Positions 1 to 8,077 are shown, counted from the first letter of the stretch. The stretch is 64,000 bases of DNA from Kovacikia minuta CCNUW1 (GCF_020091585.1 NZ_CP083583.1:558001-622000); one strand, 5' to 3'. Notes: generated by a model from the sequence alone, not told the origin. A program made the numbers and translations.

Positions 1-343
1 ATCTCGATAGGTCAGTTGAAACGGTTGTTGACAGCGAATGTACTGATCAATTTCCAATCGCCAGGAAGCCAGAGGTGTTTCCAAGGATCGCTCGATCTCA
101 TTTCTTAAGGGAATTGGCAATTCACTTCGTTCAGTGAGAAGTTGAGCCACAATTTGGGCAGACTCAGGGTGTCCAGCGTCGGTAAGCGCCTGGATGGATT
201 GATGGAGTGCCCGGATGCGAGTTTCTGACCAATTGTTATTGCGACCAATCAACAATTCTCGACGGGCGATCGCTTCTACCAGTCGGGAAATGTTCGGGCG
301 ATGCCCAGATCATTCCATGTTCGATAGCGATTTTCGTAAAGAT
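1..343 (-). pseudogene. WYL-domain transcriptional regulator, broken N-terminal part
   Basis: No complete ORF is present, but the minus strand reads from about 309 to the window edge without a stop. It gives a sequence that includes RPNISRLVEAIARRELLIG, LHQSIQALTDAGHPESAQIV, RSELPIPLRNEIE and QPFQLTYRD. From memory this is the N-terminal helical region and beginning of the WYL domain of cyanobacterial WYL regulators, some of which (for example sll7009 of Synechocystis) control CRISPR loci. The preceding residues expected in the family (KIAIEHGMIW) are present at 343-308 but in another frame, behind a TAA stop. One indel near 305-308 therefore breaks the gene, and the extreme N-terminus is not recognisable. 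The remainder lies outside the window. Family call is moderately sure; the frame break is directly visible. Confidence 0.6.
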
Positions 344-561
344 TTAAGTTGGATAGCATTGATCTCGACATACATTCTTGATCAAAATTGCCTTCTGAAA
401 GTAGTATCAGAATTAAATTTCAAGTTACTTTAAGAGGTACTCTTAATTTTAAGAGTATAGCGGTTCCTCTTGAAATGAGATATATCAAAGTTAGTCAGAT
501 TAGGATTTTCAGCAGGGCGAGATGCTCAGTAGAAGCAGAAATGCTATATGTGAATATAGTT

Positions 562-781
562 GAATGGCACTGAGATAAGGAAAACGAAATGGGATAAAGC
601 ATTGTGGTACAAGGGGCTAAGCGGTTACATAACATCCACTAAAGCTGCTTGCCCAGCGACAAAAAGCAGCTATACCTTATCTAGGAGCCCCAGCCTACCG
701 TTGAGTCAAGCTCAAAAATATTAGAGGGCAAATTTTGAAACCCATGTCTCACAAAGCTTTTAGTTTACGTCAGTGCCATTC
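562..781. mobile_element. 220-bp MITE with 12-bp inverted ends and 10-bp target duplication
   Basis: The left end reads GAATGGCACTGA and the right end is its reverse complement with one flanking change. The element is bracketed by a perfect 10-bp direct repeat, GAATATAGTT, at 552-561 and 782-791. It contains no coding sequence that I can support. The same terminal sequence occurs at 19040-19131, so this is a family. A 10-bp duplication fits mobilisation by an IS4- or ISAs1-type transposase, but the parent element is not in the window. Confidence 0.8.
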
Positions 782-837
782 GAATATAGTTAATTTAACT
801 CGTTGGACTTTAAATCGCTTCTAAGGAGCAAAATATT

Positions 838-1626
838 ATGAATAATAACTTCTCATTACAAGTTCCAATAGTTGAGATTAGAAAACAAGGCAAAGATTCT
901 CTTGAAAAATGCCAATCTGACCTAACAAACTTCTTACAAAAAAAATTTGATGAAACTCTTGAAAATGATCCGATACTTGCTGAGGTGGTTGATAAATTGA
1001 AGAGCTTGTCATCTAAAGGTGTAGTTTTCGGAGGATGGGTACGTGACAAGGTGATAAATTTTCAGAAGTCAAAAAACATTTCATCTCAAGACATTGATAT
1101 TGTTATATGTGACCTAACCCAGAGTGATCTAAAGAAAAATCTTCCTACTTCAACGGTTGCCAATCTTTTTGGTGGTTTTTCTACTCGAACATCAAGCAAT
1201 AAAATTGATGTCTGGCTTTTAGAAAATACTTTCCTGATTAAAAGATTCAATTTCCCTACCACTTTTGAAGGACTGCCAGGTACAACTGTTTTTCGGATTA
1301 ATTCAATTATCTTCAAACCAAAACAACTATGGACTTTTCCCGAAACAATAGAACTTGGATGTATTGATGCTATTAATAATGATGTTATTGACTTTCAAGC
1401 CAGTATAATTCCCTTTCCGCAAATTCAAGTTTCTCGCGCCCTTATTTATTCAGTTAAGCTAAAACTCACTTTAAGTCAGGAGGTTAAAACTTTTATTAAA
1501 AATATTTGCGATTGTCAAAGTAGTATTAGCTTGGTTAAGAAAGGATTGCAGGAAAATTGTCCTGAAAGGTTTTTATCGAATACCATAGAATTGTTTGAAT
1601 TAGTACTTACACAGGGCTCGATATGA
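838..1626 (+). CDS. CCA/poly(A)-polymerase-like nucleotidyltransferase, first gene of a patatin operon
   Basis: A 262-residue protein with the nucleotidyltransferase fold signature of class II CCA-adding enzymes and poly(A) polymerases: GGWVRD at 65-70, the metal-binding pair DID at 85-87 and a third Asp in IDVWL (D124). A later segment, VSRALIYSVKLKLTLS (about 198-213), matches the RxLRAxRFAxKLxF region after the head domain. The C-terminal RNA-binding body of a housekeeping CCA enzyme (usually 400 or more residues) is missing. It lacks the GS-x10-DxD pattern of MNT or CD-NTase proteins. The start ATG has AAGGAG nine bases upstream (823-828). The stop overlaps the next start by ATGA, so the two are translationally coupled. 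Both genes are much more AT-rich than their surroundings, suggesting transfer. The substrate is unknown; tRNA or a nucleotide signal are both guesses. Confidence 0.75.
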   Translation: MNNNFSLQVPIVEIRKQGKDSLEKCQSDLTNFLQKKFDETLENDPILAEVVDKLKSLSSKGVVFGGWVRDKVINFQKSKNISSQDIDIVICDLTQSDLKKNLPTSTVANLFGGFSTRTSSNKIDVWLLENTFLIKRFNFPTTFEGLPGTTVFRINSIIFKPKQLWTFPETIELGCIDAINNDVIDFQASIIPFPQIQVSRALIYSVKLKLTLSQEVKTFIKNICDCQSSISLVKKGLQENCPERFLSNTIELFELVLTQGSI

Positions 1627-3629
1627 ACAACGAATCGATCCAACGTACACGCTTCTTCTCAAATTGCTGGGGAGTTTTTGAGGGTGGAGGAGTTCGTGGT
1701 GCTGCCCTTGCAGGCGCTTATCAAGCTGCTACAGAAGCAGGTATTAGATTTAACCGAGTGGCTGGTACATCAGCGGGCTCAATTGTAGCCGCATTAGTTG
1801 CTGCTGGAGGTAAACCAGATTTTATTTCAAACAAGTTAATGAGTAAGGATTTTTTGGAGTTAGTTAAACCGTCTACATTAAAACAAAGTATTTTTGAAAA
1901 CAAAGTTTTATTCTTTCGATTATTACAACCTTTCACTTTTGGGTTGCCTCGGAAATTTGTTGATTTAATTCTTTATTCTGGTTTGTATAGCTCCGAAAAT
2001 ATTGAATATTGGGTTGAGAGTTTGCTCAAAGAAATAGTTTTGGCGTATGAACCAGATGTTCAGAGAAGACCTGTAACTTTTAGGGATCTTCGCTTACCTC
2101 TACATATTGTAGCTAGTGACCTAACACAAACAAGACCGAAGGTTTGGTCTAAAGAAGATACTCCACAAGAAAGCGTTGCTTTTGCAGTTCGTTGCTCTTG
2201 TACAATCCCATTCTATTTTCAAGCGATAAAATACGGCTCTTCAGTATTTGTAGATGGAGGAGCATTAAGCAATCTTCCTGCTTTTGTTTTTCAAAATATC
2301 CCTAATACAGAAGCTCGCAGTGTACTTTCAAAAATAATATGCTTTCGCATGTTGGAGTCACCTAATGCTACGGTAAACAACATATCCAGCATTATTGATC
2401 TAGGAAGTGCATTAAGTTCGACAATTGTCAGTGGTGCAACAACAATTCAATTATCTTTACAGTCTCAAGTATATACTGTAGATATTGATACAGGAAGTAT
2501 AAAAGCAACTGACTTCTCTAAAGTTAAGAAGCAAGAAAAGCAAAAGCTTTATGATTCAGGTTATCAGGCAGTCAGAAGATTTATTAAAAATGAAAGAATG
2601 TATATAAGAACAGATTCACTTCCAAAAGTCTACAGAGGCTTTGATGAAAACTTATTGTTATTAATTCAAGCATTGCCAGAATGTTTTAATTCGCTATGGG
2701 TTTGTGGTAATCCGACTAACACGGTTAATGCGCCTACTTATTGGGTGTATTATTCCTTTCTCTCTTTGTTATTCGCTGCTAGACGCGGTATTAAGCTCAC
2801 TGTTGTTACACAACCAGTAGATAGTTTGGATTCAAGCAAACAATTTGCTGAGCGCTATCGAAGATGGTTGTTAAAACAGCTCGGTGTACGCATCATCATA
2901 AATCCCTCTTCTCCCTTTAACGGCTTTTTAATAGATCCTTCTCAACCAACTAGTTTGGCAATAATTAGCTCAGATCAAGATAAAGAATTTGAGAATGAGT
3001 ATATCAGGTTATATAAAAAGGAATTTGATGCCCCAGTTATAGAAAGCCTTTGGAAGCCAATTGAATCTTTAACTTACGAAAATAGCAGTTTTTCTTCGGC
3101 AAGCAACTTATCGCTTCTTCCATGCTCTATTGAGGAGGTTTCTACAAGAATCAAAAAAGTACCTCAGTATAAGAATGCTAATTTTACTTTTGCAGATGTT
3201 TTTGTAGATGAAAGCTTAATGACACTGCAACACTACGTGAAAGAATATAAGTTGGTTCAAATACATCAATTAATTTGTGAATTCAAAAATTCTGGAATTG
3301 AACTATTTTACCCTCTAAAAGTCACGTTTAATGATGGTACTTTCTCAATTGTAACTCCACCTGTATTTGAAAGAGTTGATAATAAACTTATTTTAATCGA
3401 AGGAAATACAAGAATATTTTATTGTCTACAGAACCGTCAATATCATATTAAGGCAATCATTATGGAAAATGTTGAAGCGGAATTGCCTGGAGAGCCAATA
3501 CTAATTTCAAAAATTCAACTCACTTCAGCTACTACAACTTTGAATAAGTTAACACCTAATATTAATCGCGCATTGTATAGACAAATTGAAGAACAAATAC
3601 ATGATGCATCATGGAATGGCTCAGATTAG
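1623..3629 (+). CDS. Patatin-like phospholipase fused to PLD-like and ParB-like regions
   Basis: A 668-residue protein. Residues about 15-250 are a patatin domain: oxyanion loop GGGVRG (21-26), nucleophile elbow GTSAG (48-52, Ser50) and DGG (211-213, Asp211), so the Ser-Asp dyad is intact. A middle region (about 345-460) with LWVCGNPTNT, RGIKLTVVTQ and GVRIIINPSS resembles the fold of PLD-type nuclease domains, but I see no clear HKD motif. A C-terminal region (about 540-630) with PPVFERVDNKLILIEGNTRI looks like the ParB/Srx N-terminal fold, where GNTR would replace the usual GER/GNHR. Starts by ATGA overlap with the nucleotidyltransferase. Patatins are the effectors of some anti-phage abortive systems (CapV in CBASS); here the partner is a different type of nucleotidyltransferase. 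The patatin call is firm; the two C-terminal calls are tentative. Confidence 0.8.
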   Translation: MNNESIQRTRFFSNCWGVFEGGGVRGAALAGAYQAATEAGIRFNRVAGTSAGSIVAALVAAGGKPDFISNKLMSKDFLELVKPSTLKQSIFENKVLFFRLLQPFTFGLPRKFVDLILYSGLYSSENIEYWVESLLKEIVLAYEPDVQRRPVTFRDLRLPLHIVASDLTQTRPKVWSKEDTPQESVAFAVRCSCTIPFYFQAIKYGSSVFVDGGALSNLPAFVFQNIPNTEARSVLSKIICFRMLESPNATVNNISSIIDLGSALSSTIVSGATTIQLSLQSQVYTVDIDTGSIKATDFSKVKKQEKQKLYDSGYQAVRRFIKNERMYIRTDSLPKVYRGFDENLLLLIQALPECFNSLWVCGNPTNTVNAPTYWVYYSFLSLLFAARRGIKLTVVTQPVDSLDSSKQFAERYRRWLLKQLGVRIIINPSSPFNGFLIDPSQPTSLAIISSDQDKEFENEYIRLYKKEFDAPVIESLWKPIESLTYENSSFSSASNLSLLPCSIEEVSTRIKKVPQYKNANFTFADVFVDESLMTLQHYVKEYKLVQIHQLICEFKNSGIELFYPLKVTFNDGTFSIVTPPVFERVDNKLILIEGNTRIFYCLQNRQYHIKAIIMENVEAELPGEPILISKIQLTSATTTLNKLTPNINRALYRQIEEQIHDASWNGSD

Positions 3630-3817
3630 TGCAGTAATATTGTCAAGCCTAATTATTGTTCAAGAATGTATCTTCCATACTAATTCTTGTTGTGCCTGTT
3701 GACCTCATTTGTAATGTTTGTCTGCAAAGTCATTACTATGAATTGGGGCTAAAAATTCTAATTTGGATGGCATATCAATTTAATAGTTAATTCGCTTTTA
3801 AGTAAAAACTTCCTATC

Positions 3818-4255
3818 GTGACTACTCTTGACTCCCTCAAAGCCGCATTTTCAACCCTGGCATCTACCCATTGTGATCTCAAACTTCTCGTCCTATTCGG
3901 CTCCAGAACCAGAGGCGAAGCAGATCCTAGCAGCGATTGGGACTTTGCCTTTCTGTTAGAGCCAGATCGCCCCGTTGAACTCAAACCCTTCTGGTTTCCT
4001 GGCTCCAACCTGTTGGGTACACTCTGCAATCTACTGCATGTGTCCGAAGACGCGATCGACCTTGTAGACCTCAGTACCTGTTCAGAGATTACTGCCCACT
4101 TTGTTGCCCGTGATGGGCAAGTGATCTATGAAAAGATAGCCGGAGAATTTGCCCAATTTCAAGGGCGTGCTCTCAAAACCAAGGCTGAACTAAAACAGTA
4201 TCGCCATGCCCAGCGGGAAAAGGTGCTTCAAACACTGGAAAGGTGGGGAGTATGA
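3818..4255 (+). CDS. mntA: MntA-type nucleotidyltransferase antitoxin
   Basis: A 145-residue minimal nucleotidyltransferase. The signature GS-x10-DxD is complete: GSRTRGEADPSSDWDF, about residues 28-43. In characterised MntA/HepT pairs the antitoxin adds AMP units to a tyrosine of the HepT RNase and silences it. The start is GTG. The gene ends in an ATGA overlap with hepT, the usual arrangement. MntA/HepT pairs are very common in cyanobacteria and often sit next to CRISPR-cas genes, as here, where cas6 follows 5 bp after hepT. Confidence 0.85.
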   Translation: MTTLDSLKAAFSTLASTHCDLKLLVLFGSRTRGEADPSSDWDFAFLLEPDRPVELKPFWFPGSNLLGTLCNLLHVSEDAIDLVDLSTCSEITAHFVARDGQVIYEKIAGEFAQFQGRALKTKAELKQYRHAQREKVLQTLERWGV

Positions 4256-4704
4256 CTCGGCTAGACCCGGAAGCGATCGCCCAAAAACTCAGCCGCATGG
4301 TTGACCGAATTGACCGACTCAAACTGTTTGAGGGACTGCCCCTTGAGGAGTATTTACAAGATGACTTGAAGCAAGCCGCGATCGAGCGCCTTTTAGAAGC
4401 CATTATTGATGCGGCTCTCAGCATTAACAAAACCTTGCTCAGGCGTGGAGCAGGCATCATCCCCGCCGACTCGGAATCCTTCAAGAACTTTGAATCCTTC
4501 ATTCTGATGGCTGAGAACGGTTTCATTACTGTGGAACTCGCCAACCAACTGGCTCCATCGGGTAGCTTTCGTAACGTCTTAGCTCACGAGTATGACGATA
4601 TTGATCCAACCCAAGTTTATAACGCCCTCCAAAAAGCTCTCACCCAGTATCCCCAATACGTTAAAGCGATTCAAAGCTACCTCGATGCACTGGAAGAGGA
4701 TTAA
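4252..4704 (+). CDS. hepT: HepT-like RNase toxin (HEPN, formerly DUF86)
   Basis: A 150-residue all-alpha HEPN protein. The catalytic motif R-x4-6-H-x-Y appears as RNVLAHEYDD near residues 105-114 and is intact; the Tyr is the residue AMPylated by MntA in studied pairs. I place the start at the ATG overlapping the mntA stop rather than the in-frame GTG nine bases upstream, because the ATGA overlap is typical. The stop is only five bases before the cas6 start, so toxin-antitoxin pair and cas6 are probably cotranscribed. The toxin cleaves RNA when unmodified, by analogy with known HepT. Confidence 0.85.
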   Translation: MTRLDPEAIAQKLSRMVDRIDRLKLFEGLPLEEYLQDDLKQAAIERLLEAIIDAALSINKTLLRRGAGIIPADSESFKNFESFILMAENGFITVELANQLAPSGSFRNVLAHEYDDIDPTQVYNALQKALTQYPQYVKAIQSYLDALEED

Positions 4705-4709
4705 CAGCC

Positions 4710-5657
4710 ATGCCACATAGCCTGATTCTCAATCTCGTCCCCACCTCTCCCATCCCACTGGGATACCTGACTGGCAAGCATCTCCATGCCCTGTTTCTCA
4801 CCCTGGTAAGTTCGGTGGATCAATCGTTGGGCGATCGCCTGCACGAACAAAAAGCCGACAAAGCCTTTACCCTCAGTTCCTTGCAAGTGTGGATGGGCAC
4901 AGGAGTAGATGGGGCAATGGGGAATCGAGTGCATAGATCGATCAGAGGTAAAGTGTATCCCCCTCAACAAAGTAAGGAATTTGCTCCCTCCCATCCATCC
5001 ACCCATCCACCCATCCCTTCACCCACCCATTTACTCCAATATCATCACACTCACCCCATCCCCGCTGGAACTCCCTGCTGGTGGCGCATTTCCCTTTTAG
5101 ACGACAAGCTGTTTGGAAACCTGACCCAGCTCTGGTTGAATCTAAATCCCAGCCATCCCTGGCATCTGGGTCCAGCGGATCTCCAGATCACGAGTGTCTT
5201 AGGCACGCCTCAATCCACTCAGCCCTGGTCAAATTTTTCGACCTATGCTCAGCTTTACGAGCAAGCTTCTGCCCAGGAGCGCCAAACAGACCTGACCTTT
5301 TGTACCCCAACTGCCTTCCGGCAGAGCCAATTTGACTGTGCTTTGCCAACCCGTGAGCATGTCTTCAACAGCCTCCGGCGACGGTGGAATCAGTACAGTG
5401 GGATGGAGTTTCCTGAAACCTTGCTGGAACCCATTTTTCCCAGTTTTTTCGATATTCGTACCGAACTCGTTGCCGACTCTCGTAGCAAGTTCATTGGCTG
5501 TGTCGGCGCGATGAATTTTCGCATCCTCGGTGAAGTCGCTCCCCTCACCATCAAACAAATTAATACTCTGGCTGATTTTGCTCTTTACAGTGGAGTTGGT
5601 CGCAAGACCCCGATGGGTATGGGCATGACAAGACGACTGCACGCAACTCGCGCATAA
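4710..5657 (+). CDS. cas6: CRISPR repeat endonuclease Cas6
   Basis: A 315-residue RAMP protein that would cut the array transcript inside the repeats. The C-terminus has the glycine-rich loop diagnostic of Cas6 (GVGRKTPMGMGMTRR, about 295-309). LHEQKADKAFTLSSL near 44-58 is the N-terminal conserved block, with His45 a plausible catalytic residue. Residues about 62-118 are an insertion absent from ordinary Cas6, with a Pro/His/Ser-rich tract (SHPSTHPPIPSPTH) encoded by degenerate CCCATCCA repeats like those between cas4 and cas1. The reading frame stays open through it. The ribosome site is weak and translation may depend on hepT upstream. Family is sure; whether the insertion is tolerated is not known. 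Confidence 0.9.
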   Translation: MPHSLILNLVPTSPIPLGYLTGKHLHALFLTLVSSVDQSLGDRLHEQKADKAFTLSSLQVWMGTGVDGAMGNRVHRSIRGKVYPPQQSKEFAPSHPSTHPPIPSPTHLLQYHHTHPIPAGTPCWWRISLLDDKLFGNLTQLWLNLNPSHPWHLGPADLQITSVLGTPQSTQPWSNFSTYAQLYEQASAQERQTDLTFCTPTAFRQSQFDCALPTREHVFNSLRRRWNQYSGMEFPETLLEPIFPSFFDIRTELVADSRSKFIGCVGAMNFRILGEVAPLTIKQINTLADFALYSGVGRKTPMGMGMTRRLHATRA

Positions 5658-5716
5658 CCTGAGCGCTTACATTTCAATCCCTCAATCTTTACTTTCAAAA
5701 TCAGGAGGCACACATC

Positions 5717-5878
5717 ATGGTGCTTGGGATCATCATTTTTTCTGGTATTACAGCTCTAATCCTGGCTGAACACTTTATGCCTAAGCCAGGAAAAACACCG
5801 GAACAGGAACTTGGAGAAGCGATTACGAAATACTTGTCCAAAGGAGTGAAAGTTCGCATTGAGCAAAAAGATGATTGA
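5717..5878 (+). CDS. Small membrane protein (53 residues) between cas6 and cas4
   Basis: An ATG with a near-perfect AGGAGG (5703-5708) eight bases upstream opens a 53-codon frame that overlaps the beginning of cas4. The first ~20 residues (MVLGIIIFSGITALILAEHF) are a hydrophobic segment, followed by a charged tail (EQELGEAITKYLSKGVKVRI). Gene order, the strong ribosome site and the overlap with cas4 argue it is real and coexpressed with the adaptation genes. I do not recognise the family. It could be a membrane tether, or an unrelated small ORF that benefits from the operon promoter. Confidence 0.6.
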   Translation: MVLGIIIFSGITALILAEHFMPKPGKTPEQELGEAITKYLSKGVKVRIEQKDD

Positions 5879-6464
5879 ACCAGATTACATTCCTATTGCT
5901 GCCCTGAATCATTACAACTATTGTCCCCATCGGTGTTGGCGCATGTTCTGTATCGGCGACTTCACCGATAACCAATACACGATCGAGGGAACGAGTTTAC
6001 ACGATCGCGTTCATACCGTGGGCGACAGTCATCGGGAAGAGGTTTGGCAGATTCGGGCAGTGTGGTTGAAGTCGGAGCGGTACGGGCTGATTGGCAAAGC
6101 GGATTTGATTGAATCCGAGAATGGACAGTGGTATCCCGTGGAGTACAAGCGCAGTCACCGGGGAGAGTTTGACAATGATGAGCTTCAGGTTTGTGCCCAG
6201 GCGTTGTGTCTGGAGGAAATGACGGGGCAGCCTGTGCCAGTGGGATACCTCTACTATGCCCAGTCGCATCAACGGCAATTGGTGAATCTCTCCGATGAGT
6301 TGCGGCAGACCACGATCGCTACCCTGGAAGCCGTTCGGACACTGTTGCACACCGGAACGATGCCAAAAGCAACCTACACCCCTCGTTGCAAAGGATGCAG
6401 TTTGTTCCAAGCCTGTCTGCCCCAGGCAGTGGAGAAGGTGGGACGGTATCGAGAAGCGGAGTAG
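5871..6464 (+). CDS. cas4: CRISPR adaptation nuclease Cas4
   Basis: A ~197-residue RecB-type nuclease that trims pre-spacers and helps select the PAM. Visible motifs: an N-terminal cysteine (HYNYCPHRCW), GKADLIE, VEYKRS and QVCAQAL for the nuclease core, and C-terminal cysteines in CKGCSLFQAC that bind the Fe-S cluster. The ATG overlaps the end of the upstream small ORF. An in-frame TTG at 5859 with AAGGAG 12 bases upstream is an alternative start adding four residues. Next to cas1 and cas2, as in subtype I-D and related cyanobacterial loci. Confidence 0.9.
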   Translation: MIEPDYIPIAALNHYNYCPHRCWRMFCIGDFTDNQYTIEGTSLHDRVHTVGDSHREEVWQIRAVWLKSERYGLIGKADLIESENGQWYPVEYKRSHRGEFDNDELQVCAQALCLEEMTGQPVPVGYLYYAQSHQRQLVNLSDELRQTTIATLEAVRTLLHTGTMPKATYTPRCKGCSLFQACLPQAVEKVGRYREAE

Positions 6465-6465
6465 A

Positions 6466-6571
6466 TGGGGAGATGGGGGGATGGGTCGATGGGGGGATGG
6501 GTACATAGAAGTTAGTCCACTCCCCACCTATCCACCCCCTACCCATCGACCCATCCCCTCCCTATTCATCC
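6466..6571. repeat. Degenerate GATGGGT repeats in inverted halves between cas4 and cas1
   Basis: The left half (about 6466-6508) is made of GATGGGG/GATGGGT heptamers and the right half (about 6522-6571) of the complementary CCCATC/CCACCC type. Transcribed, the two could pair into one long imperfect stem. Similar CCCATCCA repeats lie inside cas6 (about 4984-5030). It separates cas4 from the cas1 ribosome site (AGGAG at about 6590). Confidence 0.6.
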
Positions 6572-6599
6572 ACTTTTCACAAATACATAGGAGAAAAAA

Positions 6600-7622
6600 A
6601 TGGGGACGATTTACATTACACAAGACGATGCGTTTATTGGTAAAACGGATGAACGACTCCAGGTACGATCGCAGAAGAAGACCCTGTTGGATGTCCCAAT
6701 GATCAAGGTGGATGGCGTTGTGGTGCTGGGACGCGCAACGATTTCTCCAGCGGCGTTGATTGAGTTATTGGAGCGGAAAATTCCCCTCAGTTTTCTGACT
6801 GGAACCGGGCGGTTTTTAGGACGACTGGAACCACCCCTGACCAAGAATATTTTTGTGCGATCGGCACAGTGGCAAGCTGGGGAAAATTCGCCGCAGGCAG
6901 TGCATGTGGTTAGAGGTTTCATCCGGGGCAAACTCAAGAATTACCGCAATACGCTGATGCGTGCCCAACGGGACGCGAGTGATCCAAATTCTGCCGCAGT
7001 CGCTAAACTGGCTGAGGGCATTCGTCGATTGGAGCACGCGATCGCCCCAATCAACACGACGGATACGATTGATGCCCTGCGTGGGTTGGAAGGAGCGGGG
7101 AGTGCGGCTTACTTTGGTTGCTTCCAACACTTGCTTCGGGCGGCAGGGTTTTCGTTTACCACTCGCCAAAAACGTCCACCCACCGATCCGGTGAATGCCC
7201 TGTTGAGTTTTGGCTATTCGTTACTGCGTCATGATGTGGAAAGTGCCCTCAACATTGTGGGTTTTGATCCCTACCTGGGTTACTTACATACGCAACGGTA
7301 TGGACGACCTTCGCTGGCGTTAGATGTGATGGAGGAGTTTCGTCCATTGGTGGTGGATGCGATGGTGTTAGCGGCAATCAATCGGCGATCGCTCACGCCT
7401 ACTGATTTTTCAACTGAACCCTTGAGTGGAGCAGTTTCACTGTCGGACGATGGTAGGCGAACATTTTTACGATTGTATGAGCAAAAGAAACAGTCCCAAT
7501 TCAAGCATCCGGTTATGGCTAAACAATGTACCTATCAGGAAGCGTTTGAGATCCAGGCTCGCTTGCTCGCAAAGTACCTGATGGGGGAAACAGATCAATA
7601 TCCGCCATTAGTGTTGAAGTAA
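6600..7622 (+). CDS. cas1: CRISPR integrase Cas1
   Basis: A 340-residue Cas1, the metal-dependent integrase that inserts spacers together with Cas2. The catalytic residues can be placed: Glu164 in LRGLEGAGSAAYF, His230 in GFDPYLGYLHTQRYGRPSLA and Glu245 in LDVMEEFRP. Length is normal. AGGAG precedes the ATG. It lies downstream of cas4 and upstream of cas2, with a short tandem repeat in the cas1-cas2 gap. No reverse transcriptase or Cas6 fusion is present. Confidence 0.95.
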   Translation: MGTIYITQDDAFIGKTDERLQVRSQKKTLLDVPMIKVDGVVVLGRATISPAALIELLERKIPLSFLTGTGRFLGRLEPPLTKNIFVRSAQWQAGENSPQAVHVVRGFIRGKLKNYRNTLMRAQRDASDPNSAAVAKLAEGIRRLEHAIAPINTTDTIDALRGLEGAGSAAYFGCFQHLLRAAGFSFTTRQKRPPTDPVNALLSFGYSLLRHDVESALNIVGFDPYLGYLHTQRYGRPSLALDVMEEFRPLVVDAMVLAAINRRSLTPTDFSTEPLSGAVSLSDDGRRTFLRLYEQKKQSQFKHPVMAKQCTYQEAFEIQARLLAKYLMGETDQYPPLVLK

Positions 7623-7627
7623 GTTAG

Positions 7628-7697
7628 GGCAGGTGTTAGGTGGCAGGTGTTAGGTGGCAGGTGTTAGGTGGCAGGTGTTAGGTGGCAGGTGTTGGAA
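7628..7697 (+). repeat. 14-bp tandem repeat between cas1 and cas2
   Basis: The unit GGCAGGTGTTAGGT is repeated four times head to tail with a fifth partial copy. The copies are identical, so the expansion is recent. It starts six bases after the cas1 stop. No function is evident; short tandem repeats of this kind are frequent in filamentous cyanobacteria. Confidence 0.85.
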
Positions 7698-7804
7698 TAG
7701 ACTTAAAACTCAAAATTCAGAACTCAAAACTTTTCTACTCCTCAGTCCTCAGCACTTGGCTATATAGGTTTTTCTGCGATCGTCTCATTTCATCGGTCAA
7801 TTCT

Positions 7805-8077
7805 ATGTACGTTGCCATTTCCTATGACATCTCTGAAGATAAAAGACGCACAAAGGTTCATAAGATTCTGAAGTCTTACGGACAGTGGATGCAGTACAGT
7901 GTGTTTGAATGTGATTTAACGGAAACGCAATATGCCAAGTTGCGATCGCGTCTCAACAAGCTGATCAAACCAGATCAAGATAGCGTTCGCTTCTATTTTT
8001 TGTGTGCCTGCTGCTATGCCAAAGTTGAACGCATTGGGGGAGAGCACGTTCGGGATGATTCGATCTTTTTGGTTTGA
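7805..8077 (+). CDS. cas2: CRISPR adaptation protein Cas2
   Basis: A 90-residue Cas2 starting MYVAISYDISEDKRRTKV, with the conserved Asp of the first strand (YDISEDKRR) and VFECDLTETQYAKL, both typical. It forms the dimer that bridges two Cas1 dimers. I start at this ATG because the family begins here, although the frame is open far upstream. It is followed directly by the leader and the array. Confidence 0.95.
   Translation: MYVAISYDISEDKRRTKVHKILKSYGQWMQYSVFECDLTETQYAKLRSRLNKLIKPDQDSVRFYFLCACCYAKVERIGGEHVRDDSIFLV

Noticed and set aside
838-1626. Reading the nucleotidyltransferase as a CBASS CD-NTase
   Set aside because: It has the GGWVRD...DID pattern of CCA/poly(A) polymerases, not the GS-x-DxD spacing of CD-NTases.
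5229-5642. 137-codon ORF opposite cas6
   Set aside because: Complementary-frame shadow of cas6.
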